A stretch of 64,000 bases of DNA from Allacma fusca (GCA_947179485.1 OX359249.1:3720001-3784000); one strand, 5' to 3'. Positions 1 through 13,297 are shown, counted from the stretch's first letter. Notes: generated by a model not told the origin, from the sequence alone. Program-made: numbers and translations.

Positions 1-881
1 GCATTGAATTCAAGCGTGCGCGGTTAAATTGGAGAGAATTATATACACCACCCTATACATATATAATTATATATAGATGTACATAGATAGTAGGATCTGG
101 CATTACATAGGTATACATACATATATTTCTAGATACAGGACATGAAGAATGAAGGGAAAAGAAAAGCAGAGCTCATTCGTGTGCTGGTTGGAGTTTAAGT
201 CGTAGTAGTGTATTGTGTAACGATACTAGGACAGAGCTACGACCACTACTACTATAACATCCGAAATTGTCAAGTATTAGAGTGGAGTGGAAGGGACGTT
301 TAATTTATTGTAATATAAATGCTATGGAGTATTTAAAGGATACTGAAAATGTGGGCTTCCTCTATGATGAGGAGGCCCCCAACTCTCTGGAAAGAAAAGA
401 CGCTCGATTCGGAGTTTACATCCATTTTATTACTCCACACTTGCATCTCTATTATGACCAGATGGCAGATAGAAAATATTAATTGATATTGTCTCTCCTT
501 TCCCTCGAGTTAGGAGTCTTCCGCTCTCCAACTCCTCCTATGTACATACATACATATGTAGATATCTGTAGATAGATATAGGAAGCATCCACAACTTTTG
601 ACAACTACCGTTCCCTATAGGGATAAAACACTCTCTTGAGCCTAGTCCTTCTTCCATAGATACTTACACATAATGGAAGGAAGAAGAGAAGCAGAAAAAG
701 ATGCGGGCCTGCTGGTCTTTGCTGCTTGGAGCAATACTAAAAACTTGATCTATTCCTTTTGTATTTACGTGCCACTGTCTTGCTCTTCCTTTACGATTCT
801 CCCAGTAGCTGAACAAGAAGCAAGCGGGAAATCCTTTAACGAATCCTACCATTTAGCCCACAAACTCCTATTCTGTAGATA

Positions 882-893
882 TCTCTCTGTCTC

Positions 894-925
<32 letters not shown>
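882..925 (+). repeat. (CT)n microsatellite with GTCT interruptions
   Basis: Alternating CT for 44 bp, broken twice by a G. It generates an artefactual Ser/Leu open frame. Confidence 0.95.
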
Positions 926-1831
926 CAAGTCCTCTTATACAATTTCTTCTTTTTTCCACTACCACGTCAGCGGCTACTGTAAAGTCCTCTTGGAGCACAT
1001 CGCAATGATGTTCATTCCAATTGCAATAGTAATCTAGCTTTGTTTCCCTTCTCCTTCTTCTTCTTCTTCTTCTTCATCTTCCCGTGGACCAAAGATAAAC
1101 TACATGGTCGGAATACAGTATCATTCCCTTTTTTTTCATTTTTTCCTTCCCCAAAAAAATGTACGTTTTCCTGGATTATTACGTAGGAGTACAAGTCACA
1201 TAAATGTAAAGCCTAGGAGCTCCGTAGCCTATCTGTAGATATACATAGGTATAGGTACATACCCTTCCAATGTGGGGTAGTGTAGAGCTTTTGCCGATCT
1301 AATACTTTTTTGTATCTACTCTCCCCGTCTGCCACTGTAGTGGACCACAATCAGTCCATAACGTACCATATGACTTGTCTGCTCGGTGGTTCCTGTGTAT
1401 CAAAATTATTACGACGGTTGGCGTTCCTCCGGTGCCGTCCTTCATAAATAAATATATGTATATACGTACGCATAGATACACACTTACGCACACATCCTAA
1501 GTACACCTGCTAGTTGGCAGGGAAACTGCAAAAGACGCCAAAAAATGTCTATCCCTAAAACATATCCTTTTCATTTGGAATTTATCTCATGATTCTACAG
1601 ATATATCTAACACAATGCACAGTTTCATATGGAGATATTCCAGTCGTCTGTGTAACTACTTGGATGGTACTTTATGCACCTACTGATATATTTTATATTT
1701 CCTATCCACTGCATATAATATGACTCTGTGCATGGGCAACTGTGAGGAGGTTGGAATTTGGAGAAAACTTTGTAACATTTGTATCTCCTGTGAATTTTTC
1801 TTTTTGTTCCAAAATATTATGCTTGTGGTGA

Positions 1832-1860
1832 CTTCCCTAAAATAATTATTTTTAGGGAAG
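1832..1860. repeat. Inverted repeat with 11-bp perfect arms
   Basis: CTTCCCTAAAA and its complement enclose TAATTAT. The whole 29 bp is palindromic but for one base. Confidence 0.85.
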
Positions 1861-2940
1861 ATTCCAAACATTTAAAAATCAATGGAATTACAAAAGAAGC
1901 AAGGATAATAGATACTCAAAATTGTACATGTATTTATATAGGTAGTGATATGTGAGCTGAATGGGTACTCGGGGTACTAAATGGTGCCCATATTTTATTC
2001 ATACTGACACGACAAGTGGAACCAGGCTGTGGTTTACCTGTATCCACAAATGCACAAGCATTTATACGGCTCAAAGAGACGAAATGGAACATTTGCAAGT
2101 ATTTACGCCTAAAAAAATTAATGTCTCACGTTTTTTTTTTAACAAAACTGAACATTTGTATTCATTATAGTAAAAAATGGGATTTACTTGAGCTTCTACA
2201 GAGTTTTGTATCTCTAGATGCTCACTTCAGCTCTTTTAGCAACACGTGACGGAGCAAAATCTTGCTCCTTAGCCAATTATTTGTATGTAAATACAATGCT
2301 CTCTATCCACGTTGTTTTTTTTACTGACACAGGCACTACACTCGCAATTCTGAAGGATCCCTCACATTGGACAAGTTTCGAGAAAGTTTTTGAGCTGGAA
2401 TTATTTTTTATGTCCATACTTGAACCAAAGAACATGCATGTAGTAGTAGTTGGCCTAGACGCAAGTCCACAGTAAGCCAAGCGCTGAGTTGCTGAGAAGG
2501 AAGCTTTCCTTGGAGTAAGTTGAGAGTGGATGAGGAAGCACGAGAGATGATAGAGACAACAATACTGTATATTATTTCTTTTCCAGGAATGTAACAAAAA
2601 CCCATAGCCATTTTTAGTTTTCCAGAAAAACATCATCTTTTCCCAGAATTTCCCTTCATTTTTAGTCTTCTCAGAGAACTCCAATAACTTTCCCTCTGCT
2701 CGTGTTAAAACTAAATTGAACTTAGTTCTCAAGGTGTGGTTCCATTTCTTCCTTCGTTTTCCTAGAAATTCTATTCTTCAAAATTATTTTCTCTACGTTA
2801 TTCCCTCCAAAAGTACTAGACTTTACTTGAGGAATTAGCTCCAGCCAGGAAATCCTTAGTGCAGGACTGAATGAGACAAATTGCAAGGAGGATAACCTTT
2901 TCAAAGAGTCAGAGATGAGGAGAAGCCAGGGAGCCAAAAA

Positions 2941-2988
2941 GAGAGAGGGAGAGAGAGAGAGAGAGAGACTGAAGAGAGAGAGAGAGAC
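2941..2988 (+). repeat. (GA)n microsatellite, imperfect
   Basis: Two GA blocks separated by CTGAA, about 48 bp in all. Confidence 0.93.
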
Positions 2989-3671
2989 AGAAAGTTGAAA
3001 AATTGTGAAGGATAATATGAGATATTATATGAGATGCTCCACAACTTCATAACTTGCCAAGACATACATCAACAAATGTGTTTTCCTCAATAAAAAAAGG
3101 TGAAGACTAATGGAACTTGAGAAATGCAAATAATTCACGCACTTTCCAGTTTACCATTGCTCTCGGATATCCTTCCCCATACGTTCAAAAATCCACACAG
3201 ACTGTATCCCAGGGAAACAGTGTAAACTCTGAAGGACTCCATAGACACAAGTAAATGATACTCGACAACTCGACCCAGGAAATGGAATAGAGGGTGAATA
3301 AAGTTGGGAGTATGTTTCATCTTTTGTAGATTGAGCCTTTTCAAAAATATTGAGTCATTTTAGTGGGAAGTTGACTGCAAGAGAGTGGAGTGTACATAGC
3401 CCTGATGGATGACTACAGGTTTTTCTTCCCAAAACACTCCTAATGCACCCGAGTCCTCTCCCATTAAGGCATGCACAAGAGGAGGAGAAGGAGGACGGAG
3501 GGAAAGGAGAGAAACCATTGAGAGGGAAAAAGACGTGCTATTAATTCCATGAGCACTCCTGAACTCCTGAATCCCTCAACGTCATCCAGTCGAGCCCATC
3601 AGGGTTAGATAGACACTTTAGCTTCAACCATTGTATATTTATGCATGTATGGGAAATTGACACGAGCTTCC

Positions 3672-3722
3672 ACACACACACACACACAAGGGTATGTATA
3701 CGAATAGTGTGTGTGTGTGTCT
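3672..3722 (+). repeat. (CA)n and (GT)n pair
   Basis: A CA run at about 3672-3688 is followed some 20 bp later by a GT run at about 3707-3722. As mutual complements they could form a snap-back stem. Confidence 0.8.
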
Positions 3723-4060
3723 GTGCAGTTACACTTACACATAATTGCACACAAGAGTTACACTGGATATGAAATCCTATAAGGTATGCAAAAAACGAAA
3801 GCCATTCATCCTTATCATATGGATGATACAATCATATCAAAATGTTACACATAAAAGTATAAACTAATGCAGAGTGGTGCATGGTGCGATAACAACAACA
3901 GCAACAACAACAACAGCCTCATCAACAATAACAGCATCTAAAATAGAGAGAGAGAGAGAGCCTCCCATGATAAATATAGCTGTGCTGTAGATACCACTAG
4001 AGTTAGAGCACACCGAAATACCGGAGATAAAATGCAAGGACAGAACAAACTGCCGTCTAC

Positions 4061-4080
4061 TTGAATATGCGCATATTCAA
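4061..4080. repeat. Perfect 20-bp palindrome
   Basis: TTGAATATGCGCATATTCAA equals its own reverse complement. Confidence 0.95.
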
Positions 4081-4413
4081 TATATCCCGTCAAATGCACA
4101 TCTATACATGCTCATCGTGGAAGTGCAGGGAGAGAGGTATACATGCATAAATTTGGTCACAAAATACCAAGATGCAAGCCCGGCCTCTCCAAGTGAAACT
4201 GCCTAAATAACGAATAACCCTCGCACCATTAACACTTGACGGCTTACATTAAACTCACTTTTCTTAAGGGATTCCAACACAATATCCTCCCATCTCTCTC
4301 ACCCACAGACACACAGAGCTCCTCTTCTTCCTCCTTCACGAATGCTAAGTACCCGGTGAATTTCCGCCTCAAATTCACATGTGAATCCTCAAGACATAAA
4401 CTCCTCCGGAGAA

Positions 4414-4458
4414 CAGAGAGAGAGAGAGTGAGAGAGAGGGTAGAGAGAGAGAGAGAGA
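4414..4458 (+). repeat. (GA)n microsatellite, interrupted
   Basis: GA/AG alternation with GTGA and GGGTA breaks over 45 bp. Confidence 0.92.
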
Positions 4459-4642
4459 TGTTCAACCTCAATGCAGTTCATGTACAATAAATAGGTCTGT
4501 CTGAGTAAATTACAAGATACGTAAACAAATATGAAAGGCATGGACTTGAGGAGACAAGATAGCATGTAGTATCCATACTTGTAGGGAAGACCAGCACGTG
4601 AGGAGCTCAGTTAAGCCTTTAATAAGGACCCTAAACACCCTG

Positions 4643-4747
4643 TAAGTTAGAGATTCCTACACAGAGGGTATACATCTGTCTACATAAGTTAGAAGTTCCT
4701 TTGGGCATGGTGTAAGTTAGATGTTCAACTACTAAGTTGGAACTCCC
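4643..4747 (+). repeat. Four degenerate TAAGTTAGA-type repeats
   Basis: A 15-bp core resembling TAAGTTAGANGTTCC occurs at 4643, 4685, 4713 and 4733. Spacing shrinks from 42 to 28 to 20 bp. This is not a regular satellite; it may be a decayed tandem array or a cluster of binding sites. Confidence 0.5.
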
Positions 4748-5360
4748 TTAAACCTACCATTCTGCTCGGTTCGTGTCAGTTTATGTATTTAAGTATTCTG
4801 CTGAGCTAAGATTGTGCATTAAGAATTCTGCAATGGGAAAGGAGACGGGGATTTGAAAGAGAGGAAATATTTGTACATGGGAACATAAAGCTATATGGAT
4901 TCCTCTACGTAAATAAAGTGCAGTCAGTGGAGATATACATGCTGCCACAACACAACAACAGTAAATTCTGCGGCATACCTTCTCCCTGAAAATCTTGGTT
5001 GGGTAGTAAAAAGCATTAAGGGTTTTAAAAAAATCACTAAAATTCCAAGCTACTTTTGTGCTTGATGAATTTGTGGAGCGTTGCAGACGAACAAGAAGAA
5101 GATGCCGACTGGCGTATCACTCCTCCTGCCATGGACTCTATGAGAACCATATGTTGGGGTCTGGAAATAATGGGACATGTTCATTTTGTGTCTATGAAAA
5201 AGAAACTCTTTTTTCCACCAGAATGCTTTTTTTCCCTCCCTGGCAGAAGCCGACGGCTGATGATGACGACAGTGGATCACTTAGAAGATATTCTTCCTCA
5301 TCTGTCGTATAGGAGCATAAGTTATGCAAATGGAAATCTATGCTCCACTCTTGTTATTAC

Positions 5361-5363
<3 letters not shown>

Positions 5364-5408
<45 letters not shown>
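5364..5408 (+). repeat. (AG)n microsatellite, 45 bp, uninterrupted
   Basis: Pure AG alternation. The uninterrupted state suggests current slippage and length polymorphism. Confidence 0.97.
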
Positions 5409-5412
<4 letters not shown>

Positions 5413-6095
5413 AATCAGCAAGTGTCATACTCCTCAGTAGATGCACACTAGGAACGTACAAAGCCAGGCTCTTGTGTGTAGTCCCAAAAACCCTATATGA
5501 GGGAGCTGTACTAAAAGGCTTATATACCAGGGCGTAAGGAGCCCTCTCCTATAGAAATCTCATGGACGGAAGTCAGCAGAATTCCAAGCATTAAACACTC
5601 TGTGTCTATTTTCATACTTAAGCTAGATTTGTAGGAGCGCTTTGCATGCAATTGCTATTGTTTTTCTGTATTTCCCAATCCTATATAGCCCTACTACAAC
5701 TCCCATGGTCTGCCATGAGCATGGGATAGAATTGCAAGCCATATCTGTCAGATGGAGAGACAACTCTTAGCCCCTCTGATTTTCTCCTTTCGTGCCGGGA
5801 AATAATGTAACGTCAAGGAAAGAGGAACTCTCCTATAATATAGACTCTCTTGTACACGGAGGGGTAATTTTATGTACACACATTTGACGGTTGGCCATTT
5901 AAAACAACGACAGGGGTACTAACTAACTGTAGTAGCGCATTTATATTTTGCAACTATTTTCTAACGCTGCACAGTTGTTTCCTAATTGGCTGCGTCCGGA
6001 ATTTCATCGTCCAGCTATTTCCCATTTAGGGCACAAACTTTTGCTGTGTAGAGGAAGTGAAAGCTCCGCAGAATTTACATTTCTCTCATGCTCTC

Positions 6096-6098
<3 letters not shown>

Positions 6099-6134
<36 letters not shown>

Positions 6135-6176
6135 ATATCTATATTCTATTCTATATATTCATCTCTCTCTCTCTCT
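6099..6176 (+). repeat. Two (CT)n tracts around a TATATCTATATTCTAT spacer
   Basis: CT alternation at 6099-6129 and again at 6161-6176, separated by a TAT-rich spacer of about 30 bp. Confidence 0.92.
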
Positions 6177-7495
6177 ATTCTATGCACAGACAAAGCCATT
6201 TGCTATCATTATTCCCGAATATTATTTTAGTCGTAAATTTCCACCCAGCTCTGATGGTTTGTTCGTACATTACTCCCTCACTCAGGCTCCCTGCATACAA
6301 GTAATCTCCTCCACTACAATAATACATGTTTAATACATAACCTCTGCTTTATTTCAGGACTATATATGTATCCACTTCAACTTATAACGTCACATATATA
6401 CCTGTCCGTACATAGCCCAGCCTTACGCAGTCAACCTGCAGTGAAAACTGTAAAACATGCTAAGTACAATCACTTCCATTCATTAAACGGCTCGAATTAC
6501 AAAAGCCTGGGCACATTACTGTACTCCAACTCTAACGCTGCTGTAGCAATTACATGCACTACATCATGTCCCCGACTTGTACACATGAGGCCTATAGTCA
6601 ATAGTATAGTATAAATACAGCTACCTGTCATGAGTCATGTACGACCGTGACTCCTACCACTACCTCCCCATAGTCTTATTCTCTTATTCCCCAAATTTTA
6701 TCTCCTTCTGAGTTCCCTATCTCCCGGAATTCTCCACACAGTAGGAAAATTGCGGTGGACGTAGTAATGGTTACGGCGGTACGGCCCATCGTACTGTAAT
6801 AGCAGTTCCTTCAGTTACCATGTATAAATAATATATACGACTTCCACTCATAACCTGATAGAGATGTGGATGGACAGGCCCGTAAAATACTATATGAGAA
6901 GGTAAAACTAAATACAAACAAAATCACCAGAAATTATATCCACAATATATTTATCTATCTGGAAGGTATATTTCCATCTCCACAATAATTAATTAAGGCG
7001 GAGGACACACACAAGGTCAACGGAATCGCAATAGACGCTAGCTAAAACTCAGGGTAGTAAACCCAGACACACAGTAATGTACATACATGCACAGATACAT
7101 AGATACATATTTGTAGATAGGAACTACGTCAAGAAGAATTTTTCGCCTTGTAACAAATGTAACAAGTGAGAATTGGATTGGGTATGCTTGACACAACTAA
7201 CTATTCTATGCAAGTATAGTCCAAGGCAGAAGGAGTGTCTGTGGAGAGGGATAGAAAGGATTTCGGAGCAATGTGGATTTCAATATCTATAGGTAAGGAC
7301 GTATGTACTCTTGTGGTATTTCCCTTAATCTGCAACTTCCATCATATTTTATCACTTGGACAATACTATACATGGGATCCTGCATTAGACAAGAACTGCT
7401 GTTGTTTCTGCTCTCCTTTTCCTTTTGATATTCATACTGTTGTTGCCCTCGTTTGTTATAGTTTCCAACGTCACTACTCTTGATACTGGTTCTCC

Positions 7496-7544
7496 TGTTG
7501 TTGTTGTTGTTGTTGTCGTGCATATGAGTGGGCTCGGGTCCTCG

Positions 7545-7576
<32 letters not shown>
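7496..7576 (+). repeat. (TTG)n followed by (CA)n microsatellites
   Basis: GTT repeats at about 7496-7516 and pure CA alternation at 7549-7576, separated by about 32 bp of non-repetitive sequence. Confidence 0.93.
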
Positions 7577-7579
<3 letters not shown>

Positions 7580-7801
7580 TTCCCATGCTGTACCTACTCT
7601 CCTAGTATTTTCCCTGGTTCTGACTCGAGCTCCGTCTCCCTTATTGTTTTTGTTGTGGTGAGGCAGCATGCAGATCCATTGCCAGCAATAGTCATTACTT
7701 TTGATGAAAAATCCCATTTCTCCAGCCCGCATTTGGTAACTACGGCCTGGCTCTAACTTGGTCTTTACAAGACAGCCAACAAGAACAACTCAAACACTGC
7801 A

Positions 7802-7921
7802 GAAGCTACAGCTTTGAGAGAGTTTGACACTGACGAAGTTACCTTTTAGAGCTCCAACCTTCTGAAGTCACCTTTGAGAGACTCTATAACACGAAGTTCC
7901 ACAGAGCCTTTTGGAGTTTTA
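7802..7921 (+). repeat. Degenerate 29-bp minisatellite, about four units
   Basis: Units begin with GAAG at 7802, 7835, 7864 and 7893. The last three are exactly 29 bp apart; the first is 33 bp. The shared core is GAAGTYACCTTTNAGAG, best seen in the units at 7835 and 7864. The final unit is the most diverged. Confidence 0.65.
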
Positions 7922-9416
7922 AGTCGGGAAAAGGTACAAAGAGGGAAATTGGTAGTTTAATTTCAAACTCCCTCCCTTCCTCCCTGTCCTCCTGCAATTG
8001 ATGTTCATAATTTGAACTATGCACAGGGAGTGTTGACATTCCGTCATCCTAACCACATCAAAAGGAGAGAGAGTAAATGAGCGTAAAACTAAGCGAGAAA
8101 CACCTAATTTTCTATTTTCACTCCAATTCTGAGCCCCCTCCTCCAGCCTCTCCTCCGTCATAAAAAAAACTTGTAGCCACAAGTCTGAGAGCCGAGGAAA
8201 AAAAAAATGTCAATGGTTTCATTTACTGGGTGCGGGTGGGAGAGTTCAAATGTCTATTAGTCCTACCACTCCTCGAGTGTAAATGGGGGTAAAAGTTTTG
8301 TTATTTTCTCCGTCTTTTCTGCTTCTCTATTTCCTACAAGAGCGAGAGAGGAGAGGAGGAAAGGGAAAAAAAAGTCGTCAAGAGTTCCAAAGAGTTGTCG
8401 ACAGCTATTCCTTCCTTCCCTCCCTACCCCCGCCAGACTCTCAGAGGAGAGGTGTTGGCGAGAGGAGTTGAGGATGAGAAAACAAGTCATATTCTTTAAT
8501 TTCCATGTAACTTCTTTACCTTCCTCTCGCTTTTGACTCACTCACTCCTTTCAGACATTTGAAACAAAAACATCATTTTTCTTCTTCCGCTTTCCTCTCT
8601 CTCTCTCTCTCTATCCTATTACTCCCGTACATACATATATACATAATTATAAATATACAAACCATTCTAAATGAACAGAGCTCACACCAAGGTATTCCAA
8701 AACTTCAGCCATTACGTCACGGGGCACTGTTTGCTTAAAACGGGGATTTTTTTCAGCCGAACGGAACACTCGAGCTTTCATACCTCCAGTTATAGTCATA
8801 CACATATCTTTGTAATGGCATGTACAGTACTTACATCCAGTATTTAGCCCTCAGGTACGAGTCCGTCCTATTCTCCAGGACCCCAGCAAAGGCTATGTAC
8901 GCATGTAAGTATCTATTCCTACCTTAATAACTGCAGTAGTACTTAGGTGACAGAGGAGGAGGCAGACATCATGCGTCTCCTCCATCAAAAGTAGCATGTG
9001 TGTCTAGTAGGTTCGTAACTACAGCCACATTTAAATATGTAATGGCCCCAGCCAGGCACATAATGACATATGTACGAAGATGAAGTGATGACAAGTTGAT
9101 GTTCAGACTTATGTCTAAATTTTACACTTAATTTAAATAAGTTTACATAAGCAAATCTTAAGTACGCATCTGTGCGGAAGGAGTTGTTGTTCTTACACTT
9201 TATAGGGAAACAAAAACTTAGCTACATTTTTACAATCTCAAATGTATTTCCCATGCTCACACTTTAGTTGGAAATAGTATGCTCCAATTATCGTACAATC
9301 CTATCTCTATAGTGTAAGCACTTTGCAGTCATTCTCAACCCTTCCAACACCAGTCCAAGGAGTGGGCGAAAACATGTCGGGAGTAATAACTCAGTGCGTG
9401 AGCCTGCATGGAGAAT

Positions 9417-9436
9417 GCATATATGTACATATATGC
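9417..9436. repeat. Perfect 20-bp palindrome
   Basis: GCATATATGTACATATATGC equals its own reverse complement. It lies 12 bp before the GA tract at 9449. Confidence 0.95.
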
Positions 9437-9448
9437 CTATTTATGCAG

Positions 9449-9494
9449 AAAGAGAGAGAGAGAGAGATAGAGAGGGAGAGAGAGAGAGAGAGAA
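9449..9494 (+). repeat. (GA)n microsatellite, interrupted
   Basis: AG alternation with one ATAG and one GGGA break over 46 bp. Confidence 0.93.
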
Positions 9495-10915
9495 TATAGT
9501 TGAGTTACACCAAGGGAGCACTGAGCACCTACTGTGTAGACTCATATGTAGAAGGTAAGTTCCTAAGTAATGTAATTCATGATTATATTATTTAAATCGA
9601 CATCTCCCTTATACCTCAGCACCCTCCATGATCCTGCCTTGATTTAACTTGTACAAATTATTTCAAAACCACCTCAGGAAGGAGTAACGACTCTATAGAC
9701 AAAATTTATTCTTACAAATAGACTTTATAAAGGAATTAAATTAACATTTTAAAGTTGATTCAAAACAGCTGTCATATGACCCTTTTCCCAATTCCCAAGT
9801 AAGGAATCATTTTTTTAATGATTTAAAAGCTCCAAGTAATATATTTGTTTGCACTGGCTTCAAGTATCTAAACAAGTACAAGTTTCTCGGCCATGTCGCA
9901 AGTCATAATGTAAAGTGTGAACGTTAAAAAAATGAGGATGGAAAATTGATTGGTAATTGCATGATGATAAAGATATACACACACACATGAACAATACAAA
10001 CGGCAGTCATTTACTGCTCAAGCTATTGAGGGAATTACTAAATGATATGTAAAACAAGGGGTTGCGTGTCTCTGTTGCAAAAAGGCCGAGAGACGTCCTG
10101 ACTTGAGACAGTTGGATTTCGACTCCTTATTTGTGATTCGTATGACGCTGTGAGAGAGACGAGACACGACGATTACCAAAGTTTGATCGATTCTGAATCC
10201 TAATGCTTATCCACAAGAAACTTGTCCACTTGGAGATCATAATTATTCACTCATTACGAATTCCAAGAATGATTTCTTTTTTCCACCTCCTTCAAAAAAT
10301 CAAGAGCTCTTTTAAAGAGAAAAAACCCATAAAAGTCCGGGTCTAAAATGTATTCACATGTTTAAATTCTCCTTAATAAAATAGTCGGAGTCGTCTCAGG
10401 CGAGTCACACAGCCACCGTCTCATTTATGTTCATAGGGCAGGAGTTCATACATGCATGTAATCCTGCCGATCGTACATGCATCTGTACAAAACTCTCTCG
10501 AGAGAGATAAAAAAAACGTCTGTTTAGTCATAATGAGAGGAGGTCGTCAGGGGAAATGGCAGGTAGTCATACGGTCATATTCCATATAAATGTTCATATA
10601 GATGGAACGCTGGTGTGATTGCCAAGTGGAAATTCAAATGACATAGTTCTAAGGAGGAGACTGCGGAGGAAAGAATGTGAGACACGCCATTGGAAACAAT
10701 AGAATGACTTGGCGAAGAAAAGGTGGGAAGATTCATATGAAGACAACCCGGTGATGAAGTCAAGTGCGTGAAACGCTTTGTCAATTCTTCCACCACAAAG
10801 GGAAGCTATAGATGTTCGATTCGATTAAATATTGCTTTTTATAACCTGAAACAAAATACAAAATAAGTGTCTGCCACTCCATTTGTGAGTGTGCGACTCA
10901 AAGAGAGTGACTGAG

Positions 10916-10926
10916 GGAGAGAGGGA

Positions 10927-10965
<39 letters not shown>
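10916..10965 (+). repeat. (GA)n microsatellite, 50 bp
   Basis: GA alternation with GGGA breaks near the 5' end, then about 34 bp uninterrupted. Confidence 0.95.
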
Positions 10966-10966
<1 letters not shown>

Positions 10967-13246
10967 CTGATGCCATGAACGGATTTCCACGTGGAGCAAC
11001 TCCAGGGGATTTCACTAAAAGACAGCAATGAGATTTTCCTCAAGTCAGCAATAGCAGATCGCCCTCCATGCAATTCAAAGTAAGTTCCACTCTGGAAGTG
11101 TACCGGTTCCGTAACTATGTATAATTTCCCCATACAACAAACCATTGTATGAGCCCCAAATATGTACATACACATCAAGCATCCCTTCTTGTATCTAAAA
11201 TATTTATAGATACCTATAACCTTCCTTCTACTGAATGTAACTTCAAATGCATGTGGACGGAGACTTATAGATATATGTGCAGGGGATTCTTCATCCCATT
11301 TGAACCCATTCTGAGATGCAACGAGTCCCTTAACAAACGTGGTCGGTGTCTACAATCAGCGTGCATACAAATGCACATGTACGTCACATTCCTACAAATA
11401 GGAGCAGTTCCACATCTGACTTCGACTCTATATAATTATATGTGCAGGTTCCTACAATTGAACAAACCAGACCGAACTCGTACCCAACTACTACCAACTC
11501 ATATGGAACATAAAAGTAATAAAAGTAACTACCAGGCCATACCTATAGATATACATACATGGAGGTTACGAAACTCTCCAGCCACTACACCGTACAAGAC
11601 TGAGTGAGTTGTGGGGATACAGACTTTTTGTATTTGCATATTTATAAGACCCAGCACAGTTCTCTATCCGTAGTTTAAAACTTTTACAGCTTTCAGATGA
11701 GTACTTGGTTTCAAGTGTGAAAATTCGGGGGAGTATGTACATATCTACATAGAGCCTCCGCCATCCATCCCAACTTACTTTACACAGAAACTGTTTTTTA
11801 TTGCAAATTTTACACATTCACAAAATCTCAGGTTTACACTTCTAACATGGCATTTTAAAATTTCAATGAGACCTTATTTCCCCTCCCCTGCATGACCGTA
11901 CTGCACCACGAAACGCAGTCAGATGAGAAGAGTTCAGGGCTATTTATGTATACATAGAGACATACACCATCTCGCCTTACACCATTACCTACACGTTCCT
12001 GGAGCATTAAATAGATAGAGAGTACTATTTATGAACACCGAGTCACTTGATTCAGTTGTATCATTGCATCCCCCTGGCTTGTCCAGGAAGATACAGAGAA
12101 TATACATAGATATATATTTGGACGCTGGCTGGTTTTAACGCTTTTCCTGTCTACACCAACAACTTTCCTCTCAACCCTTCCCCCTGAACTTTGACATGAA
12201 ATGAGAGCTGCGGAGTTGAGAGCGCGCCACATAAAATGGAATGACTAATGCTTCACAGAGACAAGACGATCTTCTCCCTATCCTTATACTTCTCCGAGCT
12301 TTTTCATTACATATAAGTATCTACCTATGTGTGAGTATGTACTGTGCCAGCTCAGTTTGCAAATGTCGACCAGACACGTTCCAGGGCTTCTGCGGACAAA
12401 ATATTTGCAAAGATTGTCCAATTCTTCCCTCCCTACTTCTTTCTCCCTTACTCTCTCTCTCTCTCTCTTTTCGACTGTCACTGAGGGAATGTGGACGAGG
12501 ACTTTTCCATTAAACTCCATACATAGATATATATATTTCCTATTATGCAACACCCAAGCCGGGTTTCGCAAACTAAAAACACAAGTGAATTGTTTTGACT
12601 CATCTAGCGTCGTCATAGGGACCCCTAGTAATGTGAGGTTTTCCGTATTTTACCCATATCTATAGAAATTTGTTCTAATAGATGGTCTTAGCCTACAAGT
12701 ACATAGTATAAGTAGTAGTTGCTGGAAGAGAAAAAACTCAAAATAATATGGGAGAAGTGGATCACGGAGTTCCAAAAATACGTATCTATATGTAGATAAA
12801 TATAGGTAAGATATGTATTAGACATGTGCGGATTGTACATATGAAAACTGCAGACTTCTCCACCACAGGACTAGATTGTGTGGAAGCGGAATGGATAGCT
12901 CTATGCATAATTCATAATATGTAGGAAAAGTGTACAATAAATTTTATTGCCCATGGCAAACGGGCCATTATTCTACGGATTATATACGTTGACGCCTTAT
13001 TAACGCGTCTCGGTCAAAAATCATAGAATGGAATTCCCCCATATACCCACATACTACAAATATGGCATAGTTGAGTATCCACATGCCAAGTTTAAGTATC
13101 CACATAGCTCCTTACAATAGATTTTTCCATCTTCCCTTCTCCCATTCATCCCCGCACACACCGTCACCGTAATACCAGAAGGGTAGTCAATGGATATATG
13201 ATGTGTACGTATGGAGTCCTACTGTGGATACATATGGAGTCTCATA

Positions 13247-13297
13247 CTCTCTCTCTCTCTCTCTCTCTCTCTCCTCAGCTCAGCTCAGCTCAGCTCA
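13247..13297 (+). repeat. (CT)n tract joined to (CTCAG)n pentamer
   Basis: CT alternation at 13247-13273 passes directly into 4.8 copies of CTCAG at 13274-13297. Confidence 0.92.

Noticed and set aside
2277-2732. 151-codon minus-strand open frame, longest in the first 10 kb
   Set aside because: No recognisable domain, no supporting splice context, and opposite-strand frames are open too. A frame this long is near the chance expectation for the window.
5056-5451. 131-codon plus-strand open frame
   Set aside because: Its end runs through the 45-bp AG tract as a Glu/Arg repeat, and the rest matches no family and overlaps equally open frames on both strands.
11149-11607. 152-codon plus-strand open frame
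   Set aside because: Contains repeated translations of TACATA/ATGTGCA motifs rather than a protein-like pattern; no homology recognised.
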